Shown here: positions 1 through 11,736 of the stretch, one piece after another
Layout of the letters: each line of letters opens with the position of its first letter
How positions within the stretch are numbered: the first letter of the stretch is position 1
NCBI GenBank assembly: GCA_025529335.1
Contig: JAMYHX010000159.1
Span: 1 to 64,000 of the forward strand
Reading direction: 5' to 3'
DNA from: Rhizopus sp. PT2906
Lineage: Eukaryota; Mucoromycota; Mucoromycetes; Mucorales; Rhizopodaceae
DNA: 64,000 nucleotides
Made by a program: the position numbers and the translations under genes
The notes under the pieces: generated by a model
Seen by the model: the letters and a program-made list of their open reading frames with translations, nothing else
What the model was told of the DNA's origin: nothing
The model's database searches: none

Positions 1-7
1 GGCTAAT

Positions 8-2048
8 CTACACGGAATAAGGAGCAACATTGAATCTCTGGGAAATGATGACATAAGACATCAGCATCAACATATCTTTAAATAAGAGCATATCTCCACT
101 GTCAAAGAATGCTTGCTTAGACTCATAGACCTTTTCATAGCTTGCCCAACCCAGTCGTTCAATATTTTCCTTGCTGAGCAGTCTATTTATCAAGTTGGTC
201 ACAACTTCTCCTTTTCCTTGGGATGAAGGTGCGATGTAAGGATGCTTGATTCGTTTGTAAATCTCTTCAGTGATATATGGCTTCACAGCTTCCTTGAGGA
301 TCCATTTTTCGTTCAAGTTACCGTCCTTTTCAATCTTGATCTTAACAGAAGGAGGAAGACCATTTACATATTCACAGAGAGGATGATCCAAAAATGGTGT
401 ACGAGCTTCAACAGAATGTGCCATTTCACTACGATCACCAAGAGCGTTGCAGAGGTAATTGGGGAGCATGGTATGGTTTTCGATATAAAGAGATGTATGA
501 AGAGGATGCCATTTCTTGTTAGCCTTTGCTCGGGCAATACCATTGATCGTTTCGACTATATTAAGAGCAGGATTGGGTTGACCATACTTTTGGAACACCT
601 CTGGCTTGAAGTTTTTGGGTGTAAGGCTAAATACTTTTGAAAGAAATACGTAGCCAGTGACACCATTGACTGCTTTGCTCGTTTTGACAAGTTCCTCATA
701 GTCATCAAGTCTAGGCTGCTTTGTACTAGCAGCATTTTTTCCTAGGGTTTCCAAAAGAGACTTGGAGAGTCCAGCTCGTTCATCATCAGTAACTCTAAAT
801 TCTTCAGGTCCTGCATTATCTGGTTCACGCAAATAGTCACGGTAGAAAAGGGTATAGCCAGCAAAATGTTCATCAGATCCTTCGCCAGTCAAAACAACCT
901 TATAGCCTCTGTCGCGCACAAGCTTGGAGAGCATAAATTTTCCTACACCATTCAGATTTATCTGAGGAGCTTCGATATGCCAGACGGATTCTTCAAAGTT
1001 CTCCAGTAGGTCATTCTCGGTCAATTCGAGCTTTTCAAAGTCGGCATCAATAAATTGGGCAGTTCTGTCTGCAATAGCGGATTCGTCATGATCTTTACTG
1101 TCCTTAAATGAGATTGTGAATGCTTTGATTTTGGCTTGAGGGTTCTTTTCCCTCAGTATGGCTGTGGCTATACCGGCAACACAGGAGCTGTCGATACCAC
1201 CGCTAAGATAGACGCCAACAGGGACATCAGCGCGTAATCTAAGTCTAATAGATTCCATTAAGCGTTCGCGAACACCTTGTATCATTTCATCGACAGAACG
1301 AGTATCTTTGACATTCTTTTCAGGGTAATCAGCATCCCAGTAAGAACGAATCTCGAAAAAGCCGTTGGGTTGAGCAACAAGGTAATGTGCAGGTGGAAGT
1401 TTATAAACGCCTTTGAGACAAGTTTTGTTACCAAGTAATTCACCACCATTCATAATACAATCAACATTCCATTCAGCCTTGAGTCCCATAGGAATGAAAG
1501 CCTTCATTTCACTAGCAACGAGCAATGTACCGTTTTGAATTGTATAAAAGAGAGGCTTAATACCAAATCGGTCACGAGCAATGATGAATCGATTTCTTCT
1601 TGAATCAAAGATGCAAACAGCAAATTCACCACGAAGATGTTCGAGGAAGGAGAGTCCATATTCTTCATAGAGCGGTAAAACAATTTCACTATCACTCTTT
1701 GTCTTGAATGAGTATCCCTTTTGTTCAAGCTCTGCTCTGATGCGTTCAAAGTCATAGAGCTCACCATTGACTACAGCATGAATGTCTTTAGATGCATTTG
1801 ATAATGGTTGTTGGCCGCCAGTCAAGTCAATGATAGATAGACTAGCGTGTCCTAATCCTATTTAAGGTGATAAATAATACGATAAGATAATATATCAATC
1901 GTTACTTACCACATCGACCACAATCTGACACAAAGATACCATTTGAATCAGGTCCTCTATGCTGAATGTACTGTAAGGACGTTTCAAGATCAAGAGCCTT
2001 GAATGGTTCAGTTGAATCGAAATGAAAATAAGCAGAGAAACCACACAT
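8..2048 (-). CDS. Asparagine synthetase (glutamine-hydrolysing)
   Basis: Converts aspartate, ATP and glutamine to asparagine in the cytosol. Two exons were rebuilt: 1910-2048 and 8-1857, joined over a 52-bp GT-AG intron, giving 662 codons. The first exon begins MCGF, so Cys2 is the expected N-terminal glutamine-amidotransferase nucleophile. It continues through QHRGPDSNG, and the joined exon 2 gives GHASLSIIDLTGGQQP, matching the class II amidotransferase fold. The synthetase half carries the ATP pyrophosphatase loop SGGIDSS and the motif LTGEGSDEHFAGY. The length is normal for fungal Asn1/Asn2. The start at 2048 is fixed because the Met must be removed to expose Cys2. No damage is seen. I am very sure of the family. 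Confidence 0.96.
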
Positions 2049-3572
2049 GATGAGTTGAAAGAAATAACATCACAAAGTGATTCGCATTATTTATATTTAT
2101 TGTCTTCAATTGCCGACAACCATGTTCATTGGTCTACCAAGCCTACTCTCTGTTTGTTTTTTGTGATGATACAAACATTGCAGATTGTTTATAAAAAAGC
2201 TTAATTTGGCTTCTAGTATCGTATACTACTTATTCCGGTTACTTATATTGATGACTATTTGAAATAATAAGCTTGTAACTCTTTAACAGCAATTTGAAAA
2301 GGAAATACGATTCAGCCGGTAAAAAAAAGGGTGGAAAAACATTTTATTAATTAAAGACCATAAATGGTATAATCTAATCTTAGGGTAAAGATTATCCCAC
2401 GATACTGTTTTTGTTTATGGTTGGCTGAAATCATCTCTTAAAAAATTTACCCTGTTCAAAAAAGGTATAATTGACATCATTTGAACCATATAAAAAAAAG
2501 ATCTGTGGCGCAGCACTTATAGTTGTAGGCACACGTGTATACACAGATGTCTGTTGTACAGATGGGGATGTTCTAATGACATCTACCTAGGGATGTTTTC
2601 ATGAAATACTCAAAAAGAACCACCAGCCATATGTATTAAAAATAGGGAAAAAGAGCTTACAGGCTGCATGATATCCCAAAATAGTTAAACTTGTCGAACT
2701 CTCTTTGGTAGATCATATAATCGACATTATATAATACTAGTCTTTATATTTTATTGAGAAAGAATGTAGACAAGATTAATAGCGATTTTAATTAACGTTT
2801 GTATTAAACTTGCATGTTTCAGTGCAGCGCTTATTGTTCATAACAAATAGATTTGTAACTTATTGGCCAATGCGTGTATCTTTGTAAGAAAAACCGCCCT
2901 ACAAACGCTGCTCAACACACAAGGATCTTTCATAAGGTGTGCTCAGCTTACACATCTGTGAAGATCATCCATTTATTTGAAGTGGAGATGTGTAACATAA
3001 ATGGATGTGGAGATTGTACAACTTTGGATATGGTGAAGCATCGCTTGAGATAACCACTGCTACTACTACCACTGCTACTTGTTGACGTTAAAGTAGATGT
3101 CAAGTGCTCGAAAAAATGCCTTGTATGTTTAAATGCTCGTGTGCTTAGATGCTTCATTCACATTTCTTGACTGTTTATGTAGAGTTATTGCTTATGGCGA
3201 CTGTCATACCACATTGAATAGGCCCTTGGTTGAATAATGACTAAAGGGGGCTATTTCATTGTTTAAAGTTGTTCTTGCTGCCCACTGATCAACTGACATA
3301 ATTGCCTCCTGTATTCTCTCCAACTATTCGTAAATAAAGCCAACAAACCGACGACTTATTCTAAAGAGTATTAGGGAAGGTTTAATGTGGTCTAATATGA
3401 CTATTTTTACTTACATAAGTTATTCTTATCAGATACTATGGAAGAATGCGCTACTGAAAGCTTATGCTTGAATTACTGTAATGGTTATCACATCAAACGC
3501 GCCATTTATAGTTAACTCAATTACCCTCCAAATATATATAAAACAAAACAAAAGCCTTTTTTTTGTTGTGGC
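2049..3572. other. Intergenic region, no gene recognised
   Basis: About 1.5 kb of AT-rich DNA between the start of asparagine synthetase and the end of the next minus-strand gene. Short open frames (for example 2948-3157 on the minus strand) have no recognisable domain and low-complexity composition. It presumably holds the asparagine synthetase promoter. No tRNA, repeat array or transposon end was recognised. Confidence 0.5.
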
Positions 3573-5269
3573 CTATATTTTATTCAAAGTATCAATATAC
3601 TCATGGAAGGCTACATGACTCTGTATTATGCTACGTAGCCTTACATGATCCACCATTTCCAGTTTATCCTGCTAAAGTATTATGATAGTTAGTTTCATCG
3701 ATTTGCTTCTTTGTTTATTTAATACTTACGAAATGGTGTTTGATACTCTGATATATGAGGGTATATCGCTCCACGCTAAAGTTGGCCCCCAACGCGTCCT
3801 TGACCATCTTTTTGATTTTCTACAAATTTTTTTTGTTAGTAAAGAAAAAAATATATGTCATATATTTAAGTACTTACATATCTTTTATCTTCGGTTGGTT
3901 TGAGCGTTGAGGGCTTGGGCGTGAGCGTGGGCGTAGAACTGCTTGAGGCGGCAAGAGGTCGTGGCTGTAGCTCGCTCGCAGCGTTGATCTTTTGTTTTTT
4001 AGAGGAAAGCCCCCTTTGCTCCACTTCTTCTCTGCTACGTTTCATATTCAGCAAGTCGGTGAGCATGGGACCCTCAAAATCTTCACTGCCGCGTCTGCTG
4101 CTGCCACGCGACTTGCTGTACTGCGTTGTCCAGTCAGTCTGCACCGAGAAGTCGAACTCGGGATCGTCTTCGCCATCTTCATTGAACAGGTGATCCAGAA
4201 GCCTTTCTCTTTTGCTCTTCAGTGGTTTTTGGATCGGCTTGTCACCACCACCACCTCCACCATCGGTCTCTTCTTGTTGACATATTTTACTTGTCGTGGT
4301 ATCTTCCCTTGACAGTAGGTCCTTTGATATAAGCTTTGTCATATCCCAATCGTCATTAAGGTTTGTATTCGCGCTTGGTACTTTGTCATCCTTGGTATGT
4401 CCTTCAAATGCGGGCGACAGGACCCTCGTAATCTCAAGGCCACCCACCTCAACCTCCTCCATGTTCAGATTATTAAGCACATCCAACTTAGTAGCTAAAT
4501 CATTCTCATCGTCAGAAATTGAACCATCGTCCAGTTGAATAATTTCGTTGATTATTTTCTCTTGTCTTCTTTCTTTTTGCAGAACTTTTTGTGCGCCCTT
4601 TTGTGACTGGTTATTCATTTGTTTATCAATTGTAAATGAAAGTTCTTTATAAATGAGGTCGCCGGTCAGACCGTAAGTAGAACGCATGTATTTCGTATCG
4701 GTGATGGGAACAGCGTATAGATAAGAGTATCCATCTTTCATTTCGCTATAGACCATGAAGTATTTATGGTTGTTGCTATGTACATCATTCATTTCTACTT
4801 TAAATATTGCTGCCTTTGCTGATTCTTCAGGGCACTCATCCTATAAAAAGAATAGTTAATAAAAGTATTAAATAACAAAGTATCAAATGTATTACATCCA
4901 CTCCAAAGACTTCATTTAAAAATCTATTTAGGCGTCCGTCGGTGTCAGTGATTGCGCTATAGATTGTTATCAGTATTTTTTTTTTTTTCCTTGTATAAAC
5001 TTACACTTGCCAAGATTTTCTTTCAATCATAAAAAAGTTTATAGCAGATGTACTAATGACGATTTCCAGATTAAATATTACATCGATCATATCTGTTTGG
5101 TCGCTTTGTTCATTAAAGAAGATAAGGTCTATTAAAAGTAAATAACGTTTTTAAATTGTTCTTTCTTCTTTTTTTTCTTACTGGAAAGGGTATAATCGCC
5201 TTCAAATTGGGATCCTTGTTTTAAGAATATGGGGCCCAAAAGCACAGCGGCAGTGTCAAAAGAGGACAT
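3573..5269 (-). CDS. Nuclear protein of unknown function, possible Sld7/MTBP-like C-terminus
   Basis: Six exons join in one frame (5182-5269, 5005-5128, 4896-4956, 3878-4840, 3730-3819, 3573-3671), giving 474 residues. The N-terminal ~150 residues look folded (beta-rich, starting MSSFDTAAVLLGPIF). The middle is acidic and low in complexity, with a Gly run and a basic patch KRSREEVEQRGLSSKKQK that could be a bipartite nuclear signal. The last ~65 residues, assembled from three exons, are helical (YKIKKMVKDALG, then YTLIYQSIKHHF, then VRLRSIIQSHV). This pattern resembles the C-terminal domain of the Sld7 replication-initiation family, where a basic helix precedes an EYKLIYHQTY-like segment. That match is from memory of the family pattern and is only a hypothesis. 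The gene structure is well supported by phase; the function is not. Confidence 0.8.
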
Positions 5270-6439
5270 GTGTATATTTATATATATTGGCAGTGGATAA
5301 AGGAGCAAAAAAAAAAAGAAAAAATAGGAAATCAAAAAAATGGACGTTTATTTCGCTTGAAGTTAAAATACCGCTGATATCCCTTTACATCTTTAATAGC
5401 CAAAAGAGAACCGTTAATTAATTATATCACTGACATATCGCGTTGTGATGAACTTATATCATTATTTAGTGATTATAAGCTACATGGATACATATTAAGC
5501 TTCAGATTTCTCAAAGCCTTTTTGTTCACAGAGTGTTGTCCCTTCAAGCTCCTTGTGCATGAATAATTATCGTTAAGCACGAACCATTTCTGTATTTTAA
5601 AATGTCCATTATTCTCCCATTTCATTACAAACGATTATGGAGGGTCTGATTGTTTATATAAAGCAAGATTTAGCTGCATATTTTCTTATCAACTGCTGCT
5701 GATAAAGAAAGACTGTTTTATTCAAGCATATATCCAGGCCATAAAGAAGGAAGGGTGGATTATTATGCTCCAAAATCTGTGTGAGTAAGAAAGTATGACA
5801 CTAGGGGCACTGAAAAACTCAAAAAAGGTAATATTCCCAAACTGCAGAACAAAAGTTTGTCAAGGTTATTTGTGATTTAATTCAGAAACTACTCAGGGCT
5901 GCTCTACGAGAGGATGTCGATGAGGCTGAGCACTGCTAACGATTCATTCAGCCGTTCTTGTCTGGACTCTTTGACCATTCTGACTAGGGATACTATTCAC
6001 TTTGGACGAATACTAGAACTCTGAAGCTAAGAAAAATTCTGCCAATCCATTCATGCAACGTCCTGATCTCTGCAAAACGAAGTCTCTTGGCCACAGATGG
6101 CATCATTTATCGTGTTTCTACGTTTATATCAAAGACGATTGCACCCTTTGACGCAGTATAGTCAATACATATTTCATACACAAACCAACATATTATTTCT
6201 AAGCTCATAACATTGTTTCATGATATCTCTAGTGTGTAGTAGCTGATGACGCGTCATATAATATAATTCACTAGATGTTGACAGCATTTATTCTTGTAAA
6301 GTAATATACATGTTACATTAACTACATCTTTTTCGTCTTGAACTAGCATACAATGTAATAAAAAGAATTCGGCCTTTATGTTTGTTTTATTACTTCACAA
6401 TTCCATTATCACATTGATATTGTTGGATATACATGTTTC
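5270..6439. other. Intergenic region, nothing recognised
   Basis: About 1.2 kb of AT-rich DNA upstream of the six-exon nuclear gene. Reading all frames gives only short interrupted frames with no familiar motif. It ends where the LINE-like fragment begins. Confidence 0.5.
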
Positions 6440-6780
6440 AATATAAACTACATAAAATATAACCTCTTCTATGATTATCGAGGTGAACAGAGCATCACGC
6501 TGGTCTTCTGTAAGGCATAAGAACTCTGGTAGGTATATCAGAAGTTGGTCTAGAGTTAGTCCATCCGCTGAATCAGGTGAGTACAGCTGGCTATAGAAAT
6601 ATTCAGCGGTGGTGATTGATCTAGGCATGAATCACTACTCTCAGAATGATACAGGGCAGGAATATAATGTTGAGTTTCTAATGTTTTGGTCAAGCGTTTA
6701 ATAAATCTGGATGCTTTCTCACTTTGTTTCAACCAAACTCTTTCTGCTTTAAAGCTCTCAATTTCAGCTATTTCGTCTTG
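6440..6780 (-). pseudogene. LINE (non-LTR retrotransposon) fragment, pre-reverse-transcriptase region
   Basis: On the minus strand, a stretch reading KAERVWLKQSEKASRFIKR continues, after a frame change, into YFYSQLYSPDSADGLTLDQL and LTEDQRDALFTSIIIEEV. This is the arrangement found just before the reverse transcriptase fingers of non-LTR elements: a W-x-x-x-x-E-K-x-S-x-F-like block, then the Y-x-x-L-Y-x-P-D block, then the segment ending in T-x-E-E-V. The frame is broken and no RT catalytic motif follows, so it is a decayed piece. It was recognised by pattern only. Confidence 0.45.
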
Positions 6781-8762
6781 AAAATTACCTATTTATGTTT
6801 CAATGCTCGACAATAGCGAAGACAAAATATTGTAATGCTTGCATTGACGAAGCATGCGACCCCGTTTACCTTGTAACTTTTTCAACTGTGTTGTTCTCCA
6901 AATATCCCGGTGAAGCTGGAAACATCTGACAAAGAGTTCTTTGCTACATTTGCAATCGTAAGGAAATCATGAAGAGATAAAATCAAATCTCAGTAAGAAA
7001 CTATGCTTGTGTTTAGTGAGCATGACTCTCTAGGAAAAAAAAAAAATAGAATCTATCATTTCCTCCATTTTCAACAATCAAGCACTGTTAGTACTTGCAG
7101 ATTAACATATCAAATTCAAAGCACAGCATGAATACCAGGAAAAGGAGGATTAACACGATACCATCATTGCGGTTATCTACGTCATTAGACGATGCGAGTT
7201 TGTGAAAGGTCAAAAGCTGTTTATTAATAGATTTAGAAGCGGTAAGATGATAGGTACAAGGACGCATGAACCGCAGATAACAATACGTATTGCAATATTT
7301 AGATCATATAGAAACCATGGCTTCATCTGTTATGACTTATTTGAGGACGCACAGTGTATACCCTTACCTTCCCCTGATGCCTGCGGAACGCGTCTATCGT
7401 TTGTTATTATAATTTTTGGTGGTATCTTCCTTTTGATTTATGCATAACTTGCTTCATTTCTTTATAAAAGATTATTATTTCATATAACAACTATAAAAAA
7501 TAGTATTTATCTAGTCTTTACTAACAAAAAGTCAAAGGGAAAAAAAGAAGGATTTGGCAGAGTAACACAAATAGTGCGTGTAACCAAGACTAGGAAATAA
7601 GCCCAAAGACGCGTGGTATAAACAAAGAGTGCATGAAATTTCTTGCCTTTTAGTCTTTTTACTATATAAAAATAGAGGTGAGCAGCTTCATTAAAATATA
7701 AATACAAGTAATAATCTGAATGAATATAAAAAGTACAAAAAAGATAAGCCAAACTTTTAAAAGTCATGAAACACCTTATAAATAAACGAAAGTGTGAGCG
7801 TAAATTTTCTTGTAAGGAGTAAAATCTTATTTATTAATAAGATGTAAAAACAATAGCTTCACATAACTAAGAAAAGCGTATAAAAAGAGGGAAATTTGCC
7901 TTTATCCTTTTTTCTCTCTCTCTCTTTCTTTCCTCTTTATACTTTTTTTTGGTAGCTCTTTTGATGATTCTTCTGGTCTTACTGGCTCTCTTTGGTCAAG
8001 ATAAGTTTTTTTTTATAAAACTTACTCAGCAAGACGATGATTGTGTGCTCAAGGATTTCTCTGCAATCTCTTTCTATGATGCTCAATATCTGTCCTGGAC
8101 TGATGACGGTCGTTCGTTTCATCGTTCAACTGGAGGCTTTTAGGCAGCTAAAAGGAGAGCTATGAGCATTCGATTGGAATATTTACAGGGAGCTAGTTAT
8201 CTCAGATCACGGCTGTGGCAGATTGTTTGATTATGCTTCCCACTATCTAGCTGGCGCAAAGGGGTACATAAGCGAGCTGAACAACTGACAAGGCTCAACT
8301 AATGTATACCCCAACGGTACGTCTGCTACTGTGGATCTTTGCAAGCTGCTCTGGTAACTGATGGTTTGATGATTTTTATGGGTGCTCGGTCCCTTGTTCT
8401 GGTGGTCAATTACCGGCCTGAAGAACGTCGTCACAGCAGTAATCAGAACCTTTAGAAGTCTTTTTGGCATCGTTGCTGGCCATTTTCTTCTTCTTTAAAC
8501 TGTTGATATAAAACTCATAGAGTGATAAGGTATAAACAAAGCCATTGTTAAAAGCATATTTTATAAATTACATGGCATTTTGAGCTGTAGTATCCACGTA
8601 TAAATCGAATTATATAATGTATTTTTCACTTGACCAACCTCCAGTTTCCTTTCAAAAGAGCATTTTGCAGTTTGAGAGAGAGTATTACCTTTTTTGGATT
8701 TTGCAGTGTTTATCTTTAGCGGAGGTTTAAGCATATCTGTATATGTGTCTTTTCTTTCCACA
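6781..8762. other. Intergenic region with short unassigned frames
   Basis: About 2 kb with no supported gene. Frames at 7202-7447 (+), 7949-8143 (+) and 8243-8470 (-) are short, contain no recognisable domain, and do not join into longer spliced frames that I could see. Part of it may be older debris of the neighbouring LINE fragment. Confidence 0.4.
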
Positions 8763-9281
8763 ATGAAACTCGTTCACACACCTGCTACACTTGCTGACTT
8801 GGATACTGTCAGTGACTATGAAACGAGATCCTACCACCCAGACGAAGCAGCCTCTCGAGAACAGCTCAAGGCACGTATAGGTTACGCCTCACAGTCCGGG
8901 CCTGAACTATTTATGGTCTCCCGCAATGCAGACAATGACCAAGTGGTTGGATTCCTCTGTTCTACACTTACTACTGCTGACTTGGTGACAGAAGAGTCTA
9001 TGAGCACTCATGAACCCGAAGGAAAAACTATCTGTTTACATAGTGTCTGTGTTGCGCCTCATGCTCGTAAGCAAGGTATTGCCACAGAGCTGCTCAAGGC
9101 CTGGATTCAACGACTGAAGCAAGTAAATGAAACCAACTCATCAAAGAAATACAACCGCATCGCTATATTGAGCAGACCTGGTTTGGTAGCCTTTTATGAA
9201 AATGTAGGGTTTAGGAAACTGGGTGTGAGCAAAGTTGTGCATGGACCCGAGCCCTGGATAGATTGTATTTTAGAACTTTAA
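8763..9281 (+). CDS. GNAT acetyltransferase, AANAT/Paa1-like
   Basis: A single-exon protein of 172 residues, probably an acetyl-CoA-dependent arylalkylamine or polyamine N-acetyltransferase. It has the GNAT order: an N-terminal ATLADLDTVSDYE segment, a central strand ELFMVSR with VVGFLCSTL, then LHSVCVAPHARKQGIATELL. In the last, the R/Q-x-x-G-I-A loop binds the acetyl-CoA pyrophosphate. The C-terminal FYENVGFRKLG block is typical of the family. The WIDCILEL ending resembles the yeast Paa1/AANAT group. The Met at 8763 was chosen because it starts the first conserved strand; an upstream in-frame extension from 8694 has no support. Its stop overlaps the stop of the convergent JmjC gene by 12 bp. 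Confidence 0.88.
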   Translation: MKLVHTPATLADLDTVSDYETRSYHPDEAASREQLKARIGYASQSGPELFMVSRNADNDQVVGFLCSTLTTADLVTEESMSTHEPEGKTICLHSVCVAPHARKQGIATELLKAWIQRLKQVNETNSSKKYNRIAILSRPGLVAFYENVGFRKLGVSKVVHGPEPWIDCILEL

Positions 9282-10598
9282 TTCTCCATTGTTTTTCTCG
9301 TCTTGATTTAATAAATCACGATGACCTTCGATGACACCTGTCAGCAGTTTTCTAAACAGGTTTGTTGTGGGGAATAGAATATTGGAATAGTCCATGTCGT
9401 ACCAGTAATTAATGGCAATAACGCCTTGTTCACCGCTCTGCATGACCTGATGGAACCATAATGCTTTACATGCTTAGATAAAATTATTTAGCATTAGGGG
9501 GCATCAATTTACCTGGTAAATAAAGTAACTCTCCTTCATTCACAGTGATCTTGATTGGTTGTGCGTTGCGAAATCTAGGGAAGCGATTAAAATCAGGACA
9601 AAGGGGATTAACGGGTATCCAAGGTGTAGTTGACTCGAGTGGCTTTATCTCAAGCTTTCCTGTGTTCTCATTTGGTTCATAAACGGCATTTTGATATACG
9701 GATTCTATTACAGCAGTCAACACCCAGATAGACTGTCAGATTATATAGATCATACCATGCATGCAATAATGTTCTGCAGGTGGAAAGAGAATAAATGTCT
9801 TTTGTCCACGGACAACAGCATAACAGTTTTCATATGGATCCTTATGTAGAGAAGTAATACTTTTGTCATCGCCAAACCAAAAATTGACAGCATCTGGTTG
9901 TTTGCCTAGTGCTTCACTACACCAGGCAATACCTGGATCCACGTCCTCTTCGAGTGCGCTATATTCTAGTGATAGACTTCCATTCTGAAGAGAGATATAG
10001 TTTGCATTATCTGATGGTGTTCTACCTTCGATTATGTCCAAAAACGAATTGAATGTCATTTTTTGCTCATACGGCATCACAAAATACTCCTTTTTAGTCA
10101 GAGGATCATAAGTAACAGCATCTGCATATCTAATTATCTGTATAAATCACTCGTGTTTACCAATGTTTTTTTTATAAAAATACCCATTCGGTGTCACTAG
10201 CATATAAAGATTATTTTTATGCATTTTTAATGTTCAAAGTTTTTACCTGCTACTGTTACAACTGATTTGCCTATTTTTGACCTTAAATATTCATTTGTCC
10301 AACCATGACGTGCAGGCCAGTGGTCAAAGGCTCCTATTTCATGTTGATATATGGTATCATAAGCTATATATATATATATGTATATATGTATATACCTTTG
10401 ATAATGGCAGGTCTATTTGGATGTACACTTGTTCTCAAAAATTCAAGAGGAGTAGGTGGATTATCATATATGTGAATAAAAGTCCCATTGATGTCTTATA
10501 GATTGTTATTATAATACTTCCTTATTTACTTTATATATACCTTGATACTCTTTCACATAGTCAATCAATACAGTCTCAATATCTTTCAGCACAGACAT
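9270..10598 (-). CDS. JmjC-domain hydroxylase, JMJD7-like
   Basis: A seven-exon gene (10541-10598, 10396-10494, 10247-10333, 10184-10196, 9756-10129, 9513-9704, 9270-9463) encoding 338 residues. It is likely a Fe(II)/2-oxoglutarate-dependent oxygenase; JMJD7 proteins hydroxylate lysine on DRG GTPases. After joining, conserved blocks read through every junction: RPAIIKGAFDHWPA, VTVAVTPNGYADAV, VNFWFGDD, SLHKDPYENCYAVVRGQKTF, PWIPVNPLCPDF, and GELLYLPALWFHQV. His181 and Asp183 (SLHKD) plus His279 (WFHQV) form the metal triad at nearly the positions known for JMJD7. Exon 4 is a 13-nt microexon. The gene is divergent from eS17, 174 bp away, and overlaps the GNAT stop by 12 bp at its 3' end. Confidence 0.93.
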
Positions 10599-10772
10599 AT
10601 CCCAAAAAAAAAAGAGATCGGACAAAAGGATAAAAATAAAACTCCCCTCTCGAACCAGAAAAAAAAAAAAGAGAGAAAATGAGCGGAACAAGCCACGAAG
10701 AGACACACACAAAGTCATCTCCATCCTCAGGCTTTCATAGTTTCTCTCTTATTCTTTATACATTTATTCAAT
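10599..10772. promoter_or_regulatory. Shared divergent promoter region of JMJD7-like gene and eS17
   Basis: Only 174 bp separate the two start codons, which point away from each other, so both genes must start transcription here. The interval contains A-rich and T-rich tracts typical of fungal ribosomal-protein promoters. No specific binding site was identified. Confidence 0.5.
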
Positions 10773-11568
10773 ATGGTAAGTGAGCATAGATGGATGGATG
10801 GATGGATGAATAAACAGATGGATTGTAGGGTCGTGTTAGAACCAAGACTGTCAAGAAGGCTTCCCGTGTCATCATCGAAAAGTACTACCCTCGTCTCACT
10901 CTCGACTTCCAAGTCAACAAGAGAATCCTCGATGAAGTGACCATTGTTCAATCCAAGCGTCTTCGTAACAAGATTGCCGGTTTTACTACTCACTTGATGA
11001 AGCGTATCTCTCGCGGCCCTGTTCGTGGTATCTCCTTCAAGTTGCAAGAAGAAGAGCGTGAACGTCGTGACAACTTTGTTCCTGAATTCTCTGCCTTGGA
11101 TACTTCTGCTATTGAAATTGATCCTGAAACTGAGGTAAGACTTTTTCTTATATACATTGACTCCTCGATCGTATGGAAACCGCTCGGACCTTTTTTGCTT
11201 GTTTTATTATTATCATTTCCTCTCTTTTTCTCTCTTTTTAGGAAGGCGCAGAACAAGCATTATTTGGTGAAGAAGGGACTAAAAGAGAGAGAGAGAGAGA
11301 GAGAGGAAATGAGATAAAACTTTTAAAAAAGTTCGTGTGTCGGGTGGAGATCTTTTGATGGCCATACTGAACAAAAAAAAATATCTTTTTTTTTGAGGTG
11401 TCAAGATCTCTCACGCAAAAGCACATGAACTCTAACTTTTGCATTTTCTGTCTATAGTCTTTGCTTAAGGCCATCAACTTTGAAAACCTTCCTGGTGTTA
11501 AGGTTACTACTCCTGTTGCTCCTGTTGCTCCTCGTCGCAATACTCGTCCTCGCAAGACTGAAGCCTAA
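10773..11568 (+). CDS. RPS17: 40S ribosomal protein eS17
   Basis: Three exons: 10773-10775 (the ATG alone), 10829-11134 and 11458-11568, giving 139 residues. The joined start is MGRVRTKTVKKASRVIIEKY, followed by RILDEVTIVQSKRLRNKIAG and THLMKRISRGPVRGISFKLQ, which are diagnostic for eS17, a component of the small ribosomal subunit head. An intron placed directly after the ATG is common in fungal ribosomal-protein genes and may be regulatory. Intron 2 is long for this window (323 bp) and contains a strong acceptor at 11240-11241 leading into an in-frame alternative terminal exon (see findings). Product identification is certain. Confidence 0.97.
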
Positions 11569-11736
11569 TTTATATATAAAAAAGGGATTGAAATAAAGAA
11601 AATGTTGTCAATGTGTATATGTGTACATAGAATCACATAGATGAATAGCTGGTTCATTTGTCAATTGCAGTAAAAACAAAAGGAACGAGATCGATTGTTT
11701 TTTTCGCCCTTCATTCCTTTTTCCTTGAGCAAAAAT

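Noticed and set aside
2948..3157. 69-codon minus-strand frame
   Set aside because: Low-complexity Ser/Thr, no domain, no splice extension.
7949..8143. Hydrophobic start frame that might be a small secreted protein
   Set aside because: The hydrophobic stretch comes from a T-rich tract, there is no ATG at the track start, and no processing site or cysteine pattern follows.
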